Of a DNA stretch of 27,111 nt, positions 6,570 to 14,645 are shown one piece after another; position 1 is the stretch's first letter; each line of letters begins with the position of its first letter. The DNA is taken from the IMG/VR virus record IMGVR_UViG_3300017991_000355, positions 1 to 27,111 of that record; one strand, 5' to 3'. The translations under genes were made by a program, and so were the position numbers. This stretch comes from a virus. The notes under the pieces are model-generated. The model was not told where the DNA came from and made no database searches. It worked only from the letters and a program-made list of their open reading frames with translations.

Positions 6570-7909
6570 AAACATTAGAGCAACTTCGCGAGGAGTTGAA
6601 GACGAAAATAACCCGGATGGAGGAAATTCTCAATGCGGGTGAGGACAAAGAATTCACCGATGAGCAGGAGAAAGAATACGATTCTCTTGAGGCAGAAGTG
6701 AAGGAATTGAAAGAAAAGATCAAGGCCGAAGAGGAAAAAGCGCAAAAGGCGGCAGAGCGGAAAGCGGCACTTGAGAGAGAGAAAGAGGAAATGAAAAAGG
6801 CCGCTAATATCCCCGATTCTGACAATGAGGTTCGGCATGTAGAGCGGGTGCAGGTAAATGAGCCAGAGGAATTCAAGTCTTTGGATGAGTTTCTTGATGT
6901 TGCGCTCAAAAAACTGCTTGGTCGTTCAAGGGTAGAAGATAATAGGCTTGCCAAGTACTATCGGGATAGTTTTAACAATCCCGGTCAGTATGAGACCCGT
7001 GACCAATCGATGGGCGAAGGTACGGCAGGTGGGTACATGATCCCGACGCAATGGGTTCCCGAGTTAAAGCAAGTTGGTATTCAGGATGCCATTGTCAGAC
7101 CCAGGGCTGATGTTATTCCCGCCGGTTCACCCCCGGACGCAGAAGTTACGCTACCGGTAGCCAATCAGGAAACATATCTCAATATGGGTGTCGATGTAGT
7201 GTGGGTTGCTGAAGGTGGCACCAAGACCGAGACCGAGTTTGCCCTGAAGGAACATTCATGGATACCCCATGAGGTGGCCGGTTACATAGTGCTGACTGAC
7301 AAGCTCCTTCGTAACTGGGCCGGTGCGATGGCCTTTGCCAGAACCAGGCTTTCCAAAGCCATAATGATGGCAGAGGATAATGCTTTTCTAACCGGTGACG
7401 GCGTGGCAAAGCCACACGGCATTATGAGCCAACCGGCGCGGATTCTTCAGGTACGAAACACGGCAAATCAGATCAACTGGGCTGACGTCAGAGATATGTA
7501 CTGGCAGTGTTACAAAGAGGGCGGTTCCCCTGTTTGGGTAACAAGTCCATCTTGCTTGCCTCAGTTGATGGGTATTTCAGATCCTAATACTTCAGGTACC
7601 ATGATTTGGCAGCCTTCGGCACGTGAGGGCGAACCAAATAGGCTGCTTGGCCTTCCGTTGCTGTTTAACGTCAGAAGCCCGGCCCTTGGCAGCGAAGGCG
7701 ACTTGATGCTCCTTAATTTCTCCTACTATGTGATTAAGGATGGTTCCGGGCCTTACATTGCCGCTTCACCACACGTTTACTTCACTTCTAATAAGACAAT
7801 CGTGAAGATTTTCTGGAATGTTGACGGCGATAGTTGGCTCAGGGCACCTATACCAATCGAGAATGATGCGGCTAATAACCTGTCACCATTTATCGTTTTG
7901 GCTGCGTAA
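6566..7909 (+). CDS. Major capsid protein, HK97 gp5-like, with N-terminal scaffold (delta) domain
   Basis: A 447-aa HK97-fold capsid protein. Residues 1-90 are an uninterrupted Glu/Lys-rich coiled coil (the delta scaffold, normally removed by the protease encoded just upstream). The mature shell begins near residue 150 with GEGTAGGYMIPTQWVPEL, the usual G-G-Y-x-x-P start of the N-arm. Later hallmarks are VAEGG...ALKEHSWIPHEVAGYIVLTDKLL, LTGDGVAKPHGIM and the C-terminal ASPHVYFTSNKT. The ribosome binding site AGGAGGAG is close to ideal, matching the need for high expression. A GC-rich hairpin follows the stop codon. The exact cleavage site cannot be read from sequence. Confidence 0.95.
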   Translation: MKTLEQLREELKTKITRMEEILNAGEDKEFTDEQEKEYDSLEAEVKELKEKIKAEEEKAQKAAERKAALEREKEEMKKAANIPDSDNEVRHVERVQVNEPEEFKSLDEFLDVALKKLLGRSRVEDNRLAKYYRDSFNNPGQYETRDQSMGEGTAGGYMIPTQWVPELKQVGIQDAIVRPRADVIPAGSPPDAEVTLPVANQETYLNMGVDVVWVAEGGTKTETEFALKEHSWIPHEVAGYIVLTDKLLRNWAGAMAFARTRLSKAIMMAEDNAFLTGDGVAKPHGIMSQPARILQVRNTANQINWADVRDMYWQCYKEGGSPVWVTSPSCLPQLMGISDPNTSGTMIWQPSAREGEPNRLLGLPLLFNVRSPALGSEGDLMLLNFSYYVIKDGSGPYIAASPHVYFTSNKTIVKIFWNVDGDSWLRAPIPIENDAANNLSPFIVLAA

Positions 7910-7914
7910 TTAAC

Positions 7915-7932
7915 TGGGGGCTCCGGCCCCCA
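7915..7932 (+). promoter_or_regulatory. GC-rich hairpin with UCCG tetraloop after the capsid gene
   Basis: TGGGGGC (7915-7921), loop TCCG, GCCCCCA (7926-7932): a perfect 7-bp stem closed by C(UCCG)G, a member of the very stable UNCG tetraloop class. No U-tract follows, so it is not a classical intrinsic terminator. It may protect the 3' end of capsid mRNA or partly reduce read-through. Confidence 0.55.
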
Positions 7933-7957
7933 TTAAGAATATGGAGGATAAATAACA

Positions 7958-8758
7958 ATGAGAACTCACGGAAACTTAATAGAGCATGTGACGGTTAATT
8001 CGGATTTGCTTGTCGCTGCGTCTAATGCAAGTGCAACAAGCATGGCATACGATATGACTGACTACGATAAAATTATTTTTACGGCAGGCATAGCGAGCCA
8101 TGAGGGTGGCAACCACTTAGAGTTTGATGTCAAAGAATCCAGCAATACAACGGGTACTCATTCGACATCAACTTCATTTCCAGGTGCTACCTGTATGGGC
8201 AGTACCAATGCCTCACACATCGAGCAATGTAAGGCGTTTCTGGTTACGCTTGCTACCGATGCCACGGCTTCTACGTTGGCGCTTACGGTCAACAACAAGA
8301 ATTTCAAGTTGACCACAAGCACCTTGCTGCTTCCAGCACAAACGGCTTCGGCGGCATCGGCCCTGTATTTTGGCTCTACCGTTGATTCGACAGATGCTGA
8401 AGGCCTTGAAACTATGTCGAGTGCCCTTGCCTCTATCCTGAATAACACCACTTTTGGAATCGGCAATATCGCCACAGCAACCACCGTTTCCACGGCTGCT
8501 GTCCGGGTTGAATTGCTCGATACCTGCGATACCTACTTTACGGTAGGCACCACAGGTGGAGCTTCGGCTATTATCGCTACAGTCGAGCGGGCTGAGGTAA
8601 CAATGGAAGTACACGCTGAGGATATGAGTACGGGCCAGAAGTGTCTAACCCTCCGGGCTGGTACAGCAACAACGACTATGAATGTGAGCCTTGCAGTTGT
8701 ACGCCAGGGCAGGAGAGGCGGCATTCACAAGCACGGTCCGATCTTCAAGAGCACCTAA
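7958..8758 (+). CDS. Putative virion structural/decoration protein, 266 aa
   Basis: No family recognised. GGAGGA at 7943-7948 gives a good ribosome binding site. The protein is very rich in Thr, Ala and Ser with alternating beta-type segments, has no membrane helix, and carries five cysteines. The final 20 residues are basic (RRGGIHKHGPIFKST). Its place immediately after the major capsid gene, between two mRNA hairpins, and its composition suggest a beta-rich head decoration or head-surface protein made in quantity. A neck or tail role cannot be excluded. Confidence 0.6.
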   Translation: MRTHGNLIEHVTVNSDLLVAASNASATSMAYDMTDYDKIIFTAGIASHEGGNHLEFDVKESSNTTGTHSTSTSFPGATCMGSTNASHIEQCKAFLVTLATDATASTLALTVNNKNFKLTTSTLLLPAQTASAASALYFGSTVDSTDAEGLETMSSALASILNNTTFGIGNIATATTVSTAAVRVELLDTCDTYFTVGTTGGASAIIATVERAEVTMEVHAEDMSTGQKCLTLRAGTATTTMNVSLAVVRQGRRGGIHKHGPIFKST

Positions 8759-8776
8759 TAGCTAAATGATAATCAG

Positions 8777-8801
8777 GGGAAGTCACAATTTGTGACTTCC
8801 C
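8777..8801 (+). promoter_or_regulatory. 11-bp perfect hairpin between structural genes
   Basis: GGGAAGTCACA (8777-8787), loop ATT, TGTGACTTCCC (8791-8801): a perfect 11-bp stem with a 3-nt loop. No U-run follows; AGGAGG of the next gene begins 8 nt later. This is likely an mRNA-stability or processing element, or a weak attenuator, bracketing the 266-aa structural gene together with the hairpin at 7915-7932. Confidence 0.55.
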
Positions 8802-8819
8802 TACAACTAGGAGGTGCAA

Positions 8820-9128
8820 ATGAATCTATCAGGCTATAAAGTCGGCCCCTTGATTTACTCAAGCGTGACTACTGCTTGGGCAACGGTTTCCTCAGCTTCG
8901 GATGCGGATGGTTTCTTTATCCAAGCACAGACCAGCTCTCTTTTATTCCACATGACTACGCAGACGCCCGTTAATGCAACAGTGGCAGGTGCGGGTATTA
9001 CCCTCAGGGGTACTGCGTATGATTACGTAGAGTTTCTGGGGAACCAACTAGCAAAAAACCTAAAAGTTGCGGCTGAAAACAGCGGTTCTACTGTGCACTG
9101 CTGTGTGCAGTTTTATAGAAAGTATTAA
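8820..9128 (+). CDS. Small putative structural protein, 102 aa
   Basis: The start is taken as the ATG at 8820, 5-8 nt after a strong AGGAGG; an upstream GTG at 8814 lies within the ribosome binding site itself and is unlikely. The protein is beta-rich, with many Ser/Thr/Ala, one Cys-Cys pair near the C-terminus (HCCVQFYRKY) and no membrane segment. Composition resembles the preceding 266-aa protein, which fits a second small head-associated or decoration protein. No family is recognised. Confidence 0.6.
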   Translation: MNLSGYKVGPLIYSSVTTAWATVSSASDADGFFIQAQTSSLLFHMTTQTPVNATVAGAGITLRGTAYDYVEFLGNQLAKNLKVAAENSGSTVHCCVQFYRKY

Positions 9129-9144
9129 CTAATGGGAGGCACAA

Positions 9145-9966
9145 ATGACAGAGAAGGCAAAAGAGAAGGCGGCAGAAAAGGTGCAGGAAGAAGCACCCAA
9201 CCTGCAAAAACAAACCAAACTGGACCCCTATAAAAAGGGTGACAAACCGAAGCTGGCCATTGTCGGCTGTTCCGACAGTAAAGACCAGGCCCCATTTGAT
9301 AACCAGGATTATGAGATTTGGGGTGTCAATAATCTTTTCTACCATATACCCCGTTATGATCGCTGGTTTGAGATCCACCATATTACGTTTGATGGTAAGG
9401 ATTTCTTGAGAAGGGGCAGTAAGGACTTCCGGGGCCAAGCAGTAACGAATTACATTGCCGATTTGGGCAAGATGAAATGTCCCGTGTATATGCAAAAACA
9501 ATGGCCGCAGGTTCCCATGAGTACGCAATATCCCGTGAAGAAAATCATTGATATGTTCGGGGATTACTTCACGAATACCATCTCATGGATGACAGCTCTT
9601 GGTATTTGGATGGGATTTGAGGAAATCGGTATTTGGGGTGTGGATATGGCCGTTGATACCGAGTATCACTGGCAAAGACCAAGCTGTGAGTATTTTATCG
9701 GTTGGTTTAACGGTATGTCTAAAGCATTAGGCCGCGATACAAAGATATACATTCCGCCTACAGCAGACCTAATGAAGGCACGGTATCTATACGGTTTTCA
9801 GGAGCCGGAAGAAATTGCATGGCGGCAGAAGATAGCGGCAACTAAGAAGCACATGGGCCAGAAGATGGAGAAAGCTGCACAAGCCGAGCAGCAACAGCAT
9901 GATTTACGGATGCAATACCTCGGCGGCATTCAGGCCGTTAGAGAGATTGACAAAATATGGAAGTGA
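9145..9966 (+). CDS. Conserved phage Rossmann-like protein of unknown function
   Basis: A 273-aa protein. After a charged, Lys/Glu-rich 35-residue leader comes a beta-strand with LAIVGCSDSK (about 37-46). DYEIWGVNNLF and PRYDRWFEIHH follow, then a later beta-strand-type stretch EIGIWGVDM with a D-T-E-Y-H-W-Q-R-P-S-C-E-Y segment. This resembles a nucleotide-binding-like alpha/beta domain found in hypothetical phage proteins whose biochemical role is unknown to me. The C-terminal 60 residues are a coiled coil rich in Gln, Lys and Glu. GGGAGGC gives a good ribosome binding site. An alpha/beta domain within a head gene cluster could act on nucleotides or sugars, but I do not assign a reaction. 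Confidence 0.6.
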   Translation: MTEKAKEKAAEKVQEEAPNLQKQTKLDPYKKGDKPKLAIVGCSDSKDQAPFDNQDYEIWGVNNLFYHIPRYDRWFEIHHITFDGKDFLRRGSKDFRGQAVTNYIADLGKMKCPVYMQKQWPQVPMSTQYPVKKIIDMFGDYFTNTISWMTALGIWMGFEEIGIWGVDMAVDTEYHWQRPSCEYFIGWFNGMSKALGRDTKIYIPPTADLMKARYLYGFQEPEEIAWRQKIAATKKHMGQKMEKAAQAEQQQHDLRMQYLGGIQAVREIDKIWK

Positions 9967-9976
9967 GGTGGAAGGC

Positions 9977-10219
9977 ATGAAACGCTGGAGAATAACGAAA
10001 GAAATTAAATATAGCGGTATTCGGGTAACACCGGGGGCCGTTATCGAGACTGATGATGTGGCATGGATAGGGCGATATAAAGCGTTAAACGCCATTGAGC
10101 CCTTTGAGCAAAAGCCACACCCTGAAACTAAGGTTGCGGAAACCAATGTTGAAATGGCTGTAAGACCGTCTCCTGCAAGGAGAGGAAGGAAAAGAAAGGC
10201 TGTCAATGCCAATCATTAG
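9977..10219 (+). CDS. Small basic hypothetical protein, 80 aa
   Basis: The start is the ATG at 9977, directly after GAGGTGGAAGG; an ATG further upstream at 9899 lies wholly inside the preceding gene without a ribosome binding site. The first 50 residues look like a small beta-barrel (KYSGIRVTPGAVIETDDVAW), the last 20 are strongly basic (SPARRGRKRKAVNANH). The end overlaps the fibre gene start by 14 nt. Likely a small head or neck accessory protein; no family recognised. Confidence 0.6.
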   Translation: MKRWRITKEIKYSGIRVTPGAVIETDDVAWIGRYKALNAIEPFEQKPHPETKVAETNVEMAVRPSPARRGRKRKAVNANH

Positions 10220-12620
10220 AGAAAAAACGACCTCAAAGGTTATATGTGGGCCATTTCTTACCACGGGTGCATCCGCTCTTGCTACCGGCATAACACTTTC
10301 AGCCGCAGATCAGGCCAATGTTATAAAGCATGGCACGACGGCGGTTGTGAGTGTGACAGCAGCAACGTGGTCTACAATAACAAGTGCTGCTGGTTTTTAT
10401 GCTTTGGAAATTACCACGGGCATGAGCGACACGCCGGGACGTTTAGATTTAACTGTTCGAGATGATGATGCTTGTATGCCTTACACGAAAACATTCATGG
10501 TGGTAGGGCAGCAAGTTTATGATCAGATGTGGGGTGCCTCTGCTGCTGCTTATCCCGGTGTCAATGTCATGCAAATCAACTCTCAGGGATCGGCGGCAAC
10601 AGCATTGGAGGGCCATGCATCAAGTTTCATTGCCGGGATTACTTCGATTGCCAGTGAAACAACGGCAATGGCTGCTGTATTGGCTTCGGTGCATACCGAA
10701 ACATCAGCGATCCACAGCGAAACGACATTGATACATGGTGAAACCTCGGCTATCCATGCTGAGACCACACAAATCCATGCCGAGACAACAATTATTGCGG
10801 CAGATACCACGGCAATCAAGGCGGAACAGGCTTCAGCAGCTACGCGCCTTGAATCACTTCAGGCCGACACGACAGTTATGAAACCTCAGTTGACTTCGAT
10901 AGCTGCAGAGACGACGAATATAGCTGCTAATGTTAGCTGTCTCCTTGGCGAGACTTCGGCCATAATTGGTGAGCAAGCCAGTCTGTCAAGCAAATTGGAT
11001 GCCATAAAGGATGATACCACAAATATCAAAGTAACACTGTCGTCAATCGCTGGGGAAACGTCAAATATTAAAGCTCAGGTTACATCAATATCAAGCAGGG
11101 TAGAGGAACTACAGGCCGATACAACGGCTATGAAGCCACAGCTATCGAGCATTGATTTAAAGCTCGATTCAACTCTCTCATCGGCTTTGACTTCGGCTTT
11201 GGCTACCGTTGTAAATGATCTTACCAGTATCAAGGGGCGGATTAGTTCGGTTGCACATGACGTGTGGTCAGTAACATCTCTCTCCACTGATTTCAGTGAT
11301 ACGGCAATGGCCGGGCATAAACTATATGAGGCGGCTACTTTTGGTGCCGGTGGTGCGGATTCGACGGCAATAGCAAGAGCTGTGTGGGAACAATCCTCAC
11401 TTTCAACGGATTTTTCTACTGCCCAGGCTGGATATAAGCTATTTGAATCGGCTAGTTTTGGCGCTGGTGGTGCCGACTCAACCGCTATCGCACGGGCAGT
11501 TTGGGAGCAAAGTTCAATTGATAGTGCTGACTATACAACGGCTCAGGCTGGAGGCTTACTTGCCCGTATATCCTCGGAAACCAGTTCTTTGAAATCAGGG
11601 CAGGCTTCTATTGCTACACGGGTTGAATCATTACAAGACGATACAACTGCAATGAAGCCGATCCTATCAAGTATCCACACTGAGACGTCAGCTATGAAGC
11701 CTGTATTATCATCCGTACATACTGAGACATCGGGGCTGGTTGGTGCGGTAGCTTCGGTGGCCGGGGAAACAAGTCATCTCAAAGCTATGGTAGGGGCATC
11801 CAATGCGGCGACCAATGCGACATCTATGTCAGGACGGCTGAACCTCATTCACAAGGAAGCTACGGGAATTTCAGTAATCGTTTCCAGCATTGCTGGCGAG
11901 ACCTCCGCTAATAAGGCCATGTTGACATCCATATCCTCACGGGTAGAAGAGTTGCAAGCGGACACTACCGCCATGAAGCCGATATTAAGCAGTATCCATA
12001 CTGAGACTTCCGGCATGGTCGGGGAACTTTCAAGTATTCACGCCGAAACATCAGCTCTCAAAGTAGATAGTACAGCAATAAAATTGTCATTGGCGAGTAT
12101 AGCTTCAGAGACCTCATATATCAAAGGTAAGGTTAGCTCAATTGCCAATGAGACCTCAGCGCTCAAGGTTACATTATCAAGTGTGGATAACAAACTTGAT
12201 TCAACGCTTTCCTCTGCCCTTACCAGTGCATTAGCTACAGTCAGTAATGACCTTAGCAGTATGAAAGCAAAATTGAGCAGTATAGATGATTATCTTAGCA
12301 GCAGTATCACGAATCAATTAACCTCGATTGACAGCAAGTTGGATAGCACACTCTCATCAGCTTTAACAAGTGCCCTGGCTACTGTCAGCAATGTAATTTC
12401 TACTTTGTCTAATACCGCCCTTATGGATAGCACGGTTGAAGGCGATTATAAGTTACGGGATATTTTAAGGCTTCAATCTGCCGCTTTATTTGGGAGAACA
12501 ACAGGCGGAGGTACAACGCAAATTAAATTTAGAGATTTGGCAGATACAAAAGATAGGATTGTGGCGGAAGTAACAACAGTTGTAGGCGATAGGAGCAGCA
12601 TAACACTCGATGCTAGTTAA
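10206..12620 (+). CDS. Long heptad-repeat phage fibre protein, 804 aa
   Basis: Three parts are visible. Residues 1-115 are a beta-rich N-terminal domain ending MVVGQQVYDQMWG, of a type often found at the base of phage head or tail fibres. Residues about 140-770 are almost continuous seven-residue repeats (AIHAETT, SIAGETS, LQADTT patterns with Ile/Leu at one position), which indicates a long trimeric coiled coil. Two tandem copies of about 37 residues containing FGAGGADSTAIARAVWEQSS interrupt it near 355-455. LDSTLSSALTSALATV occurs three times. The C-terminal 50 residues (TQIKFRDLADTKDRI...ITLDAS) form a compact cap also common in such fibres. A position between head genes and connectors suggests a head or neck fibre. 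Confidence 0.8.
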   Translation: MPIIREKTTSKVICGPFLTTGASALATGITLSAADQANVIKHGTTAVVSVTAATWSTITSAAGFYALEITTGMSDTPGRLDLTVRDDDACMPYTKTFMVVGQQVYDQMWGASAAAYPGVNVMQINSQGSAATALEGHASSFIAGITSIASETTAMAAVLASVHTETSAIHSETTLIHGETSAIHAETTQIHAETTIIAADTTAIKAEQASAATRLESLQADTTVMKPQLTSIAAETTNIAANVSCLLGETSAIIGEQASLSSKLDAIKDDTTNIKVTLSSIAGETSNIKAQVTSISSRVEELQADTTAMKPQLSSIDLKLDSTLSSALTSALATVVNDLTSIKGRISSVAHDVWSVTSLSTDFSDTAMAGHKLYEAATFGAGGADSTAIARAVWEQSSLSTDFSTAQAGYKLFESASFGAGGADSTAIARAVWEQSSIDSADYTTAQAGGLLARISSETSSLKSGQASIATRVESLQDDTTAMKPILSSIHTETSAMKPVLSSVHTETSGLVGAVASVAGETSHLKAMVGASNAATNATSMSGRLNLIHKEATGISVIVSSIAGETSANKAMLTSISSRVEELQADTTAMKPILSSIHTETSGMVGELSSIHAETSALKVDSTAIKLSLASIASETSYIKGKVSSIANETSALKVTLSSVDNKLDSTLSSALTSALATVSNDLSSMKAKLSSIDDYLSSSITNQLTSIDSKLDSTLSSALTSALATVSNVISTLSNTALMDSTVEGDYKLRDILRLQSAALFGRTTGGGTTQIKFRDLADTKDRIVAEVTTVVGDRSSITLDAS

Positions 12621-12828
12621 GGGATGGTGGTCAAATTATTGGGGTACATTTTGGGATGCGAACTACTGGCCGGCAGCTCCAACAGCCGCAGCAGCCCCAG
12701 TAGATGTATTGCAGCCCGGCATTGGTCCGCGAGGGCCGAAACCCGGCCTCCATGCTATGCGGAAAACGGATTATTTCAGGCATCATGGGAGGGCAACCAC
12801 ATATTACAGGCATAAACACAGGCGGTAA
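12610..12828 (+). CDS. Small Trp-rich hypothetical protein, 72 aa
   Basis: The ATG lies inside the last codons of the fibre gene, preceded by AGGAGC, and the TAA is immediately followed by the ATG of the connector gene, so spacing supports translation. The N-terminus is very aromatic (KGWWSNYWGTFWDANYWPA), the middle is Pro/Ala-rich and the C-terminus is basic with many His/Arg/Tyr. Short W/G-rich proteins often follow fibre genes in phages; function is unknown to me. Confidence 0.6.
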   Translation: MLVKGWWSNYWGTFWDANYWPAAPTAAAAPVDVLQPGIGPRGPKPGLHAMRKTDYFRHHGRATTYYRHKHRR

Positions 12829-13455
12829 ATGACACTCAGAATCGTAACAGAGGCATCGACTTTCGGCATTACGCTGGATGAAATCAGGCGGCATTTGCGT
12901 TTGACTACTCTTGCTACAGGTGCAGGCGGGTCAAGCAATGAAGATGCTGTGTTAAATTCCTTCATCCGCTCTGCCTACAATTACGGTGAGAATTATACCC
13001 GGAGAGCATGGGGGCAAAAAACCTATGAATTGACCCTTGATGAGTTTCCCTCTGCTGGTATTGAATTGCCCATGCCTCCCCTAAGCAGCATGTCAACCGA
13101 TGTCAAGGTGCGGTATACGAATTCTACCGGGGGCACGTCTACCATTGTCGATACTGCTGTTGCAGTGGATTACCAGACCGAGCCGGGCTGGGTAATGCCT
13201 TCATCCGGTAATGAATGGCCTGATACGAGCAGCGTAATCAATGCTGTTAGGGTGCAATATGTTTCGGGCTATACCAGCAGTACAGGCATTCTAACGAGTA
13301 TGCCAGAGGCGATCCGCACATGGTTAAAGATGCGAGTAGCACAGATGTATGAATTTAGAGAACCGGTATTGGATAGCATGCGGGTAAGTGAATTGCCCCG
13401 GAGTTATGTTGATGGCTTGTTAGATCCCTATACGATTATGAGTGTGAGTACATGA
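12829..13455 (+). CDS. Head-tail connector protein, HK97 gp6-like
   Basis: A 208-aa protein matching the phage gp6-like connector family that forms a ring beneath the portal. Seen are the helical start TLDEIRRHLRL, an EDAVLNSFIRSAYNYGENYTRRAW helix, LTLDEFPSAGIELPMPPLSS, and the conserved end VRVQYVSGY...MPEAIRTWLKMRVAQMYEFREP with a short ELPRSYVDGLLDPY tail. Length is typical. The end overlaps the adaptor gene by 4 nt (ATGA). Confidence 0.88.
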   Translation: MTLRIVTEASTFGITLDEIRRHLRLTTLATGAGGSSNEDAVLNSFIRSAYNYGENYTRRAWGQKTYELTLDEFPSAGIELPMPPLSSMSTDVKVRYTNSTGGTSTIVDTAVAVDYQTEPGWVMPSSGNEWPDTSSVINAVRVQYVSGYTSSTGILTSMPEAIRTWLKMRVAQMYEFREPVLDSMRVSELPRSYVDGLLDPYTIMSVST

Positions 13456-13784
13456 GACCGGGTAAGCGCAGGCATAGAATCAAACTCCAAAATCTCACAC
13501 TGACCCGCAACACGACAAGCGGCGAAATGAAGAAATCCTGGTCCAGTTTTTCAACTGATATTTGGGCAGGCATTGAATATTTGAAAGGTACTGAATGGTT
13601 TGCTGGTTCACGATTACCGCAAGAATTAAGCCAGAAACATCTGATATTTACGATGCCCTATAGTACAGGAATAGAACCCACGATGCGGGTTGTTTACAAT
13701 TCAAAAAATTATGACATTGTCGAGATTGAAAACACAGATGAGCGCGATAAGGAATTAAAGATATTGGGGGAGCTTGTTGAATAA
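13452..13784 (+). CDS. Head-tail joining/adaptor protein (Phage_H_T_join type)
   Basis: A 110-aa protein of the usual size for the head-tail adaptor family (SPP1 gp16-like). The pattern MRPGKRRHRIKLQ, a T-S-G-E-x-x-x-S-W segment, the D-I-W-A-G-I-E-Y motif, G-T-E-W-F and the terminal RVVYNSKNYDIVEIEN are diagnostic. It plugs the connector and links head to tail. It overlaps the upstream gene by 4 nt and the downstream gene by 1 nt. Confidence 0.88.
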   Translation: MRPGKRRHRIKLQNLTLTRNTTSGEMKKSWSSFSTDIWAGIEYLKGTEWFAGSRLPQELSQKHLIFTMPYSTGIEPTMRVVYNSKNYDIVEIENTDERDKELKILGELVE

Positions 13785-14269
13785 TGCCTATGCTGGATCT
13801 TGAAATTCATGGCGTAAAAGAACTCGACACTGTTCTCAGGCAATTGCCTATGAAGATGCAAAAGCGGGTTATGAACAATGCTGTAAGGGCAGGAGCGCGG
13901 GTCATCAGGACAGAGGCCAAAAAGAATGTAAAGCGGAATTTCCACGGGCATGGTGACAGGGCAATACATCTTGAAAAGGAAATAACTGTTGCCGCCCAGA
14001 AGAAAAGAAAGCCCTGGGAATTCATTTATAAAATCGGTTGTGGTCGGGCTTATTGGGGAAGATTTTGGGAATATGGCTACAGTGCCACAGGGCGAGGCAA
14101 AACAGGCCAGGCAAGAAGCACACGAAGGGCAGGTGGGAGGCATATACCGGCCCGCCCCTGGTTGCGTCCTGCCCTGGATGAAATGGCTAAGACAGCCATT
14201 GAGAAAATCAGGGAGAAAATTTCAGACGGCATTGACAGGGAGATAGCAAAATTACGTGGCCCTATTTAG
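13784..14269 (+). CDS. Tail completion/neck protein, HK97 gp10-like
   Basis: A 161-aa protein. The N-terminal half (LEIHGVKELDTVLRQLP, then MNNAVRAGARVIRTEAKKNVK) is the helical start of the HK97-gp10_like family. Further on are GRAYWGRFWEYGYSA and IPARPWLRPALDEM, the usual family end signature. It acts at the tail top or neck during tail completion. The protein is strongly basic. Stop/start overlap TAATG with the adaptor gene; its own end overlaps the next gene by 14 nt. Confidence 0.85.
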   Translation: MPMLDLEIHGVKELDTVLRQLPMKMQKRVMNNAVRAGARVIRTEAKKNVKRNFHGHGDRAIHLEKEITVAAQKKRKPWEFIYKIGCGRAYWGRFWEYGYSATGRGKTGQARSTRRAGGRHIPARPWLRPALDEMAKTAIEKIREKISDGIDREIAKLRGPI

Positions 14270-14630
14270 TAAAATATATGCTCATTTAAGTACAAGCACT
14301 CGAATAACTGATATTACGAGTGCGAGAGTTTACCCGGTCCTACTTCCGCCAGGTACGGCGGCTGCCTTCCCCGCTGTCACCTATCAGCGGATAAGTGCGG
14401 ACCGGGTATATTCCCTAACCGGGTATTCTACCCTGGAAAATCCACGCATTCAAATGGATGCGTGGGCCACAACATATGAGGATGTTAAAAAGTTAAGCAC
14501 TCGTATTAAAACTACAATGGAAGGTGCAACAGATTTTAGCGCAATACTTTTAAATGATGAGGACTTATACGAAGATGCACTGGAACTTTATCGAGTAACG
14601 ATGGATTTTTCAGTGTGGAATCAAGAATGA
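14256..14630 (+). CDS. Tail terminator/completion protein, DUF3168-like
   Basis: A 124-aa protein starting with GTG at 14256. The pattern ARVYPVLLPPGTAAAFPAVT, a short loop, then ENPRIQMDAWATTYEDVKKL and a terminal LELYRVTMDFSVW is characteristic of the DUF3168 family, whose members cap the tail tube. Position between the gp10-like and tail tube genes agrees. No strong ribosome binding site is visible, so coupling with the upstream gene is likely. Confidence 0.82.
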   Translation: MALFSKIYAHLSTSTRITDITSARVYPVLLPPGTAAAFPAVTYQRISADRVYSLTGYSTLENPRIQMDAWATTYEDVKKLSTRIKTTMEGATDFSAILLNDEDLYEDALELYRVTMDFSVWNQE

Positions 14631-14645
14631 TAGGAGGAAAATAAA

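Noticed and set aside
7915-7932. Hairpin after the capsid gene as an intrinsic terminator
   Set aside because: No U-tract follows and the operon continues with a good ribosome binding site.
8158-8614. Leftward open frames opposite the 266-aa structural gene
   Set aside because: They are explained by the Thr/Ala-rich codon composition of the forward gene; no start signals.
10583-10819. Leftward repetitive open frame opposite the fibre gene
   Set aside because: Its VVSAWI repeats mirror the heptad codons of the fibre gene.
10626-10830. Tandem repeats in the fibre gene as a CRISPR-like or VNTR array
   Set aside because: They are in-frame heptad codons with synonymous variation, explained by coiled-coil coding.
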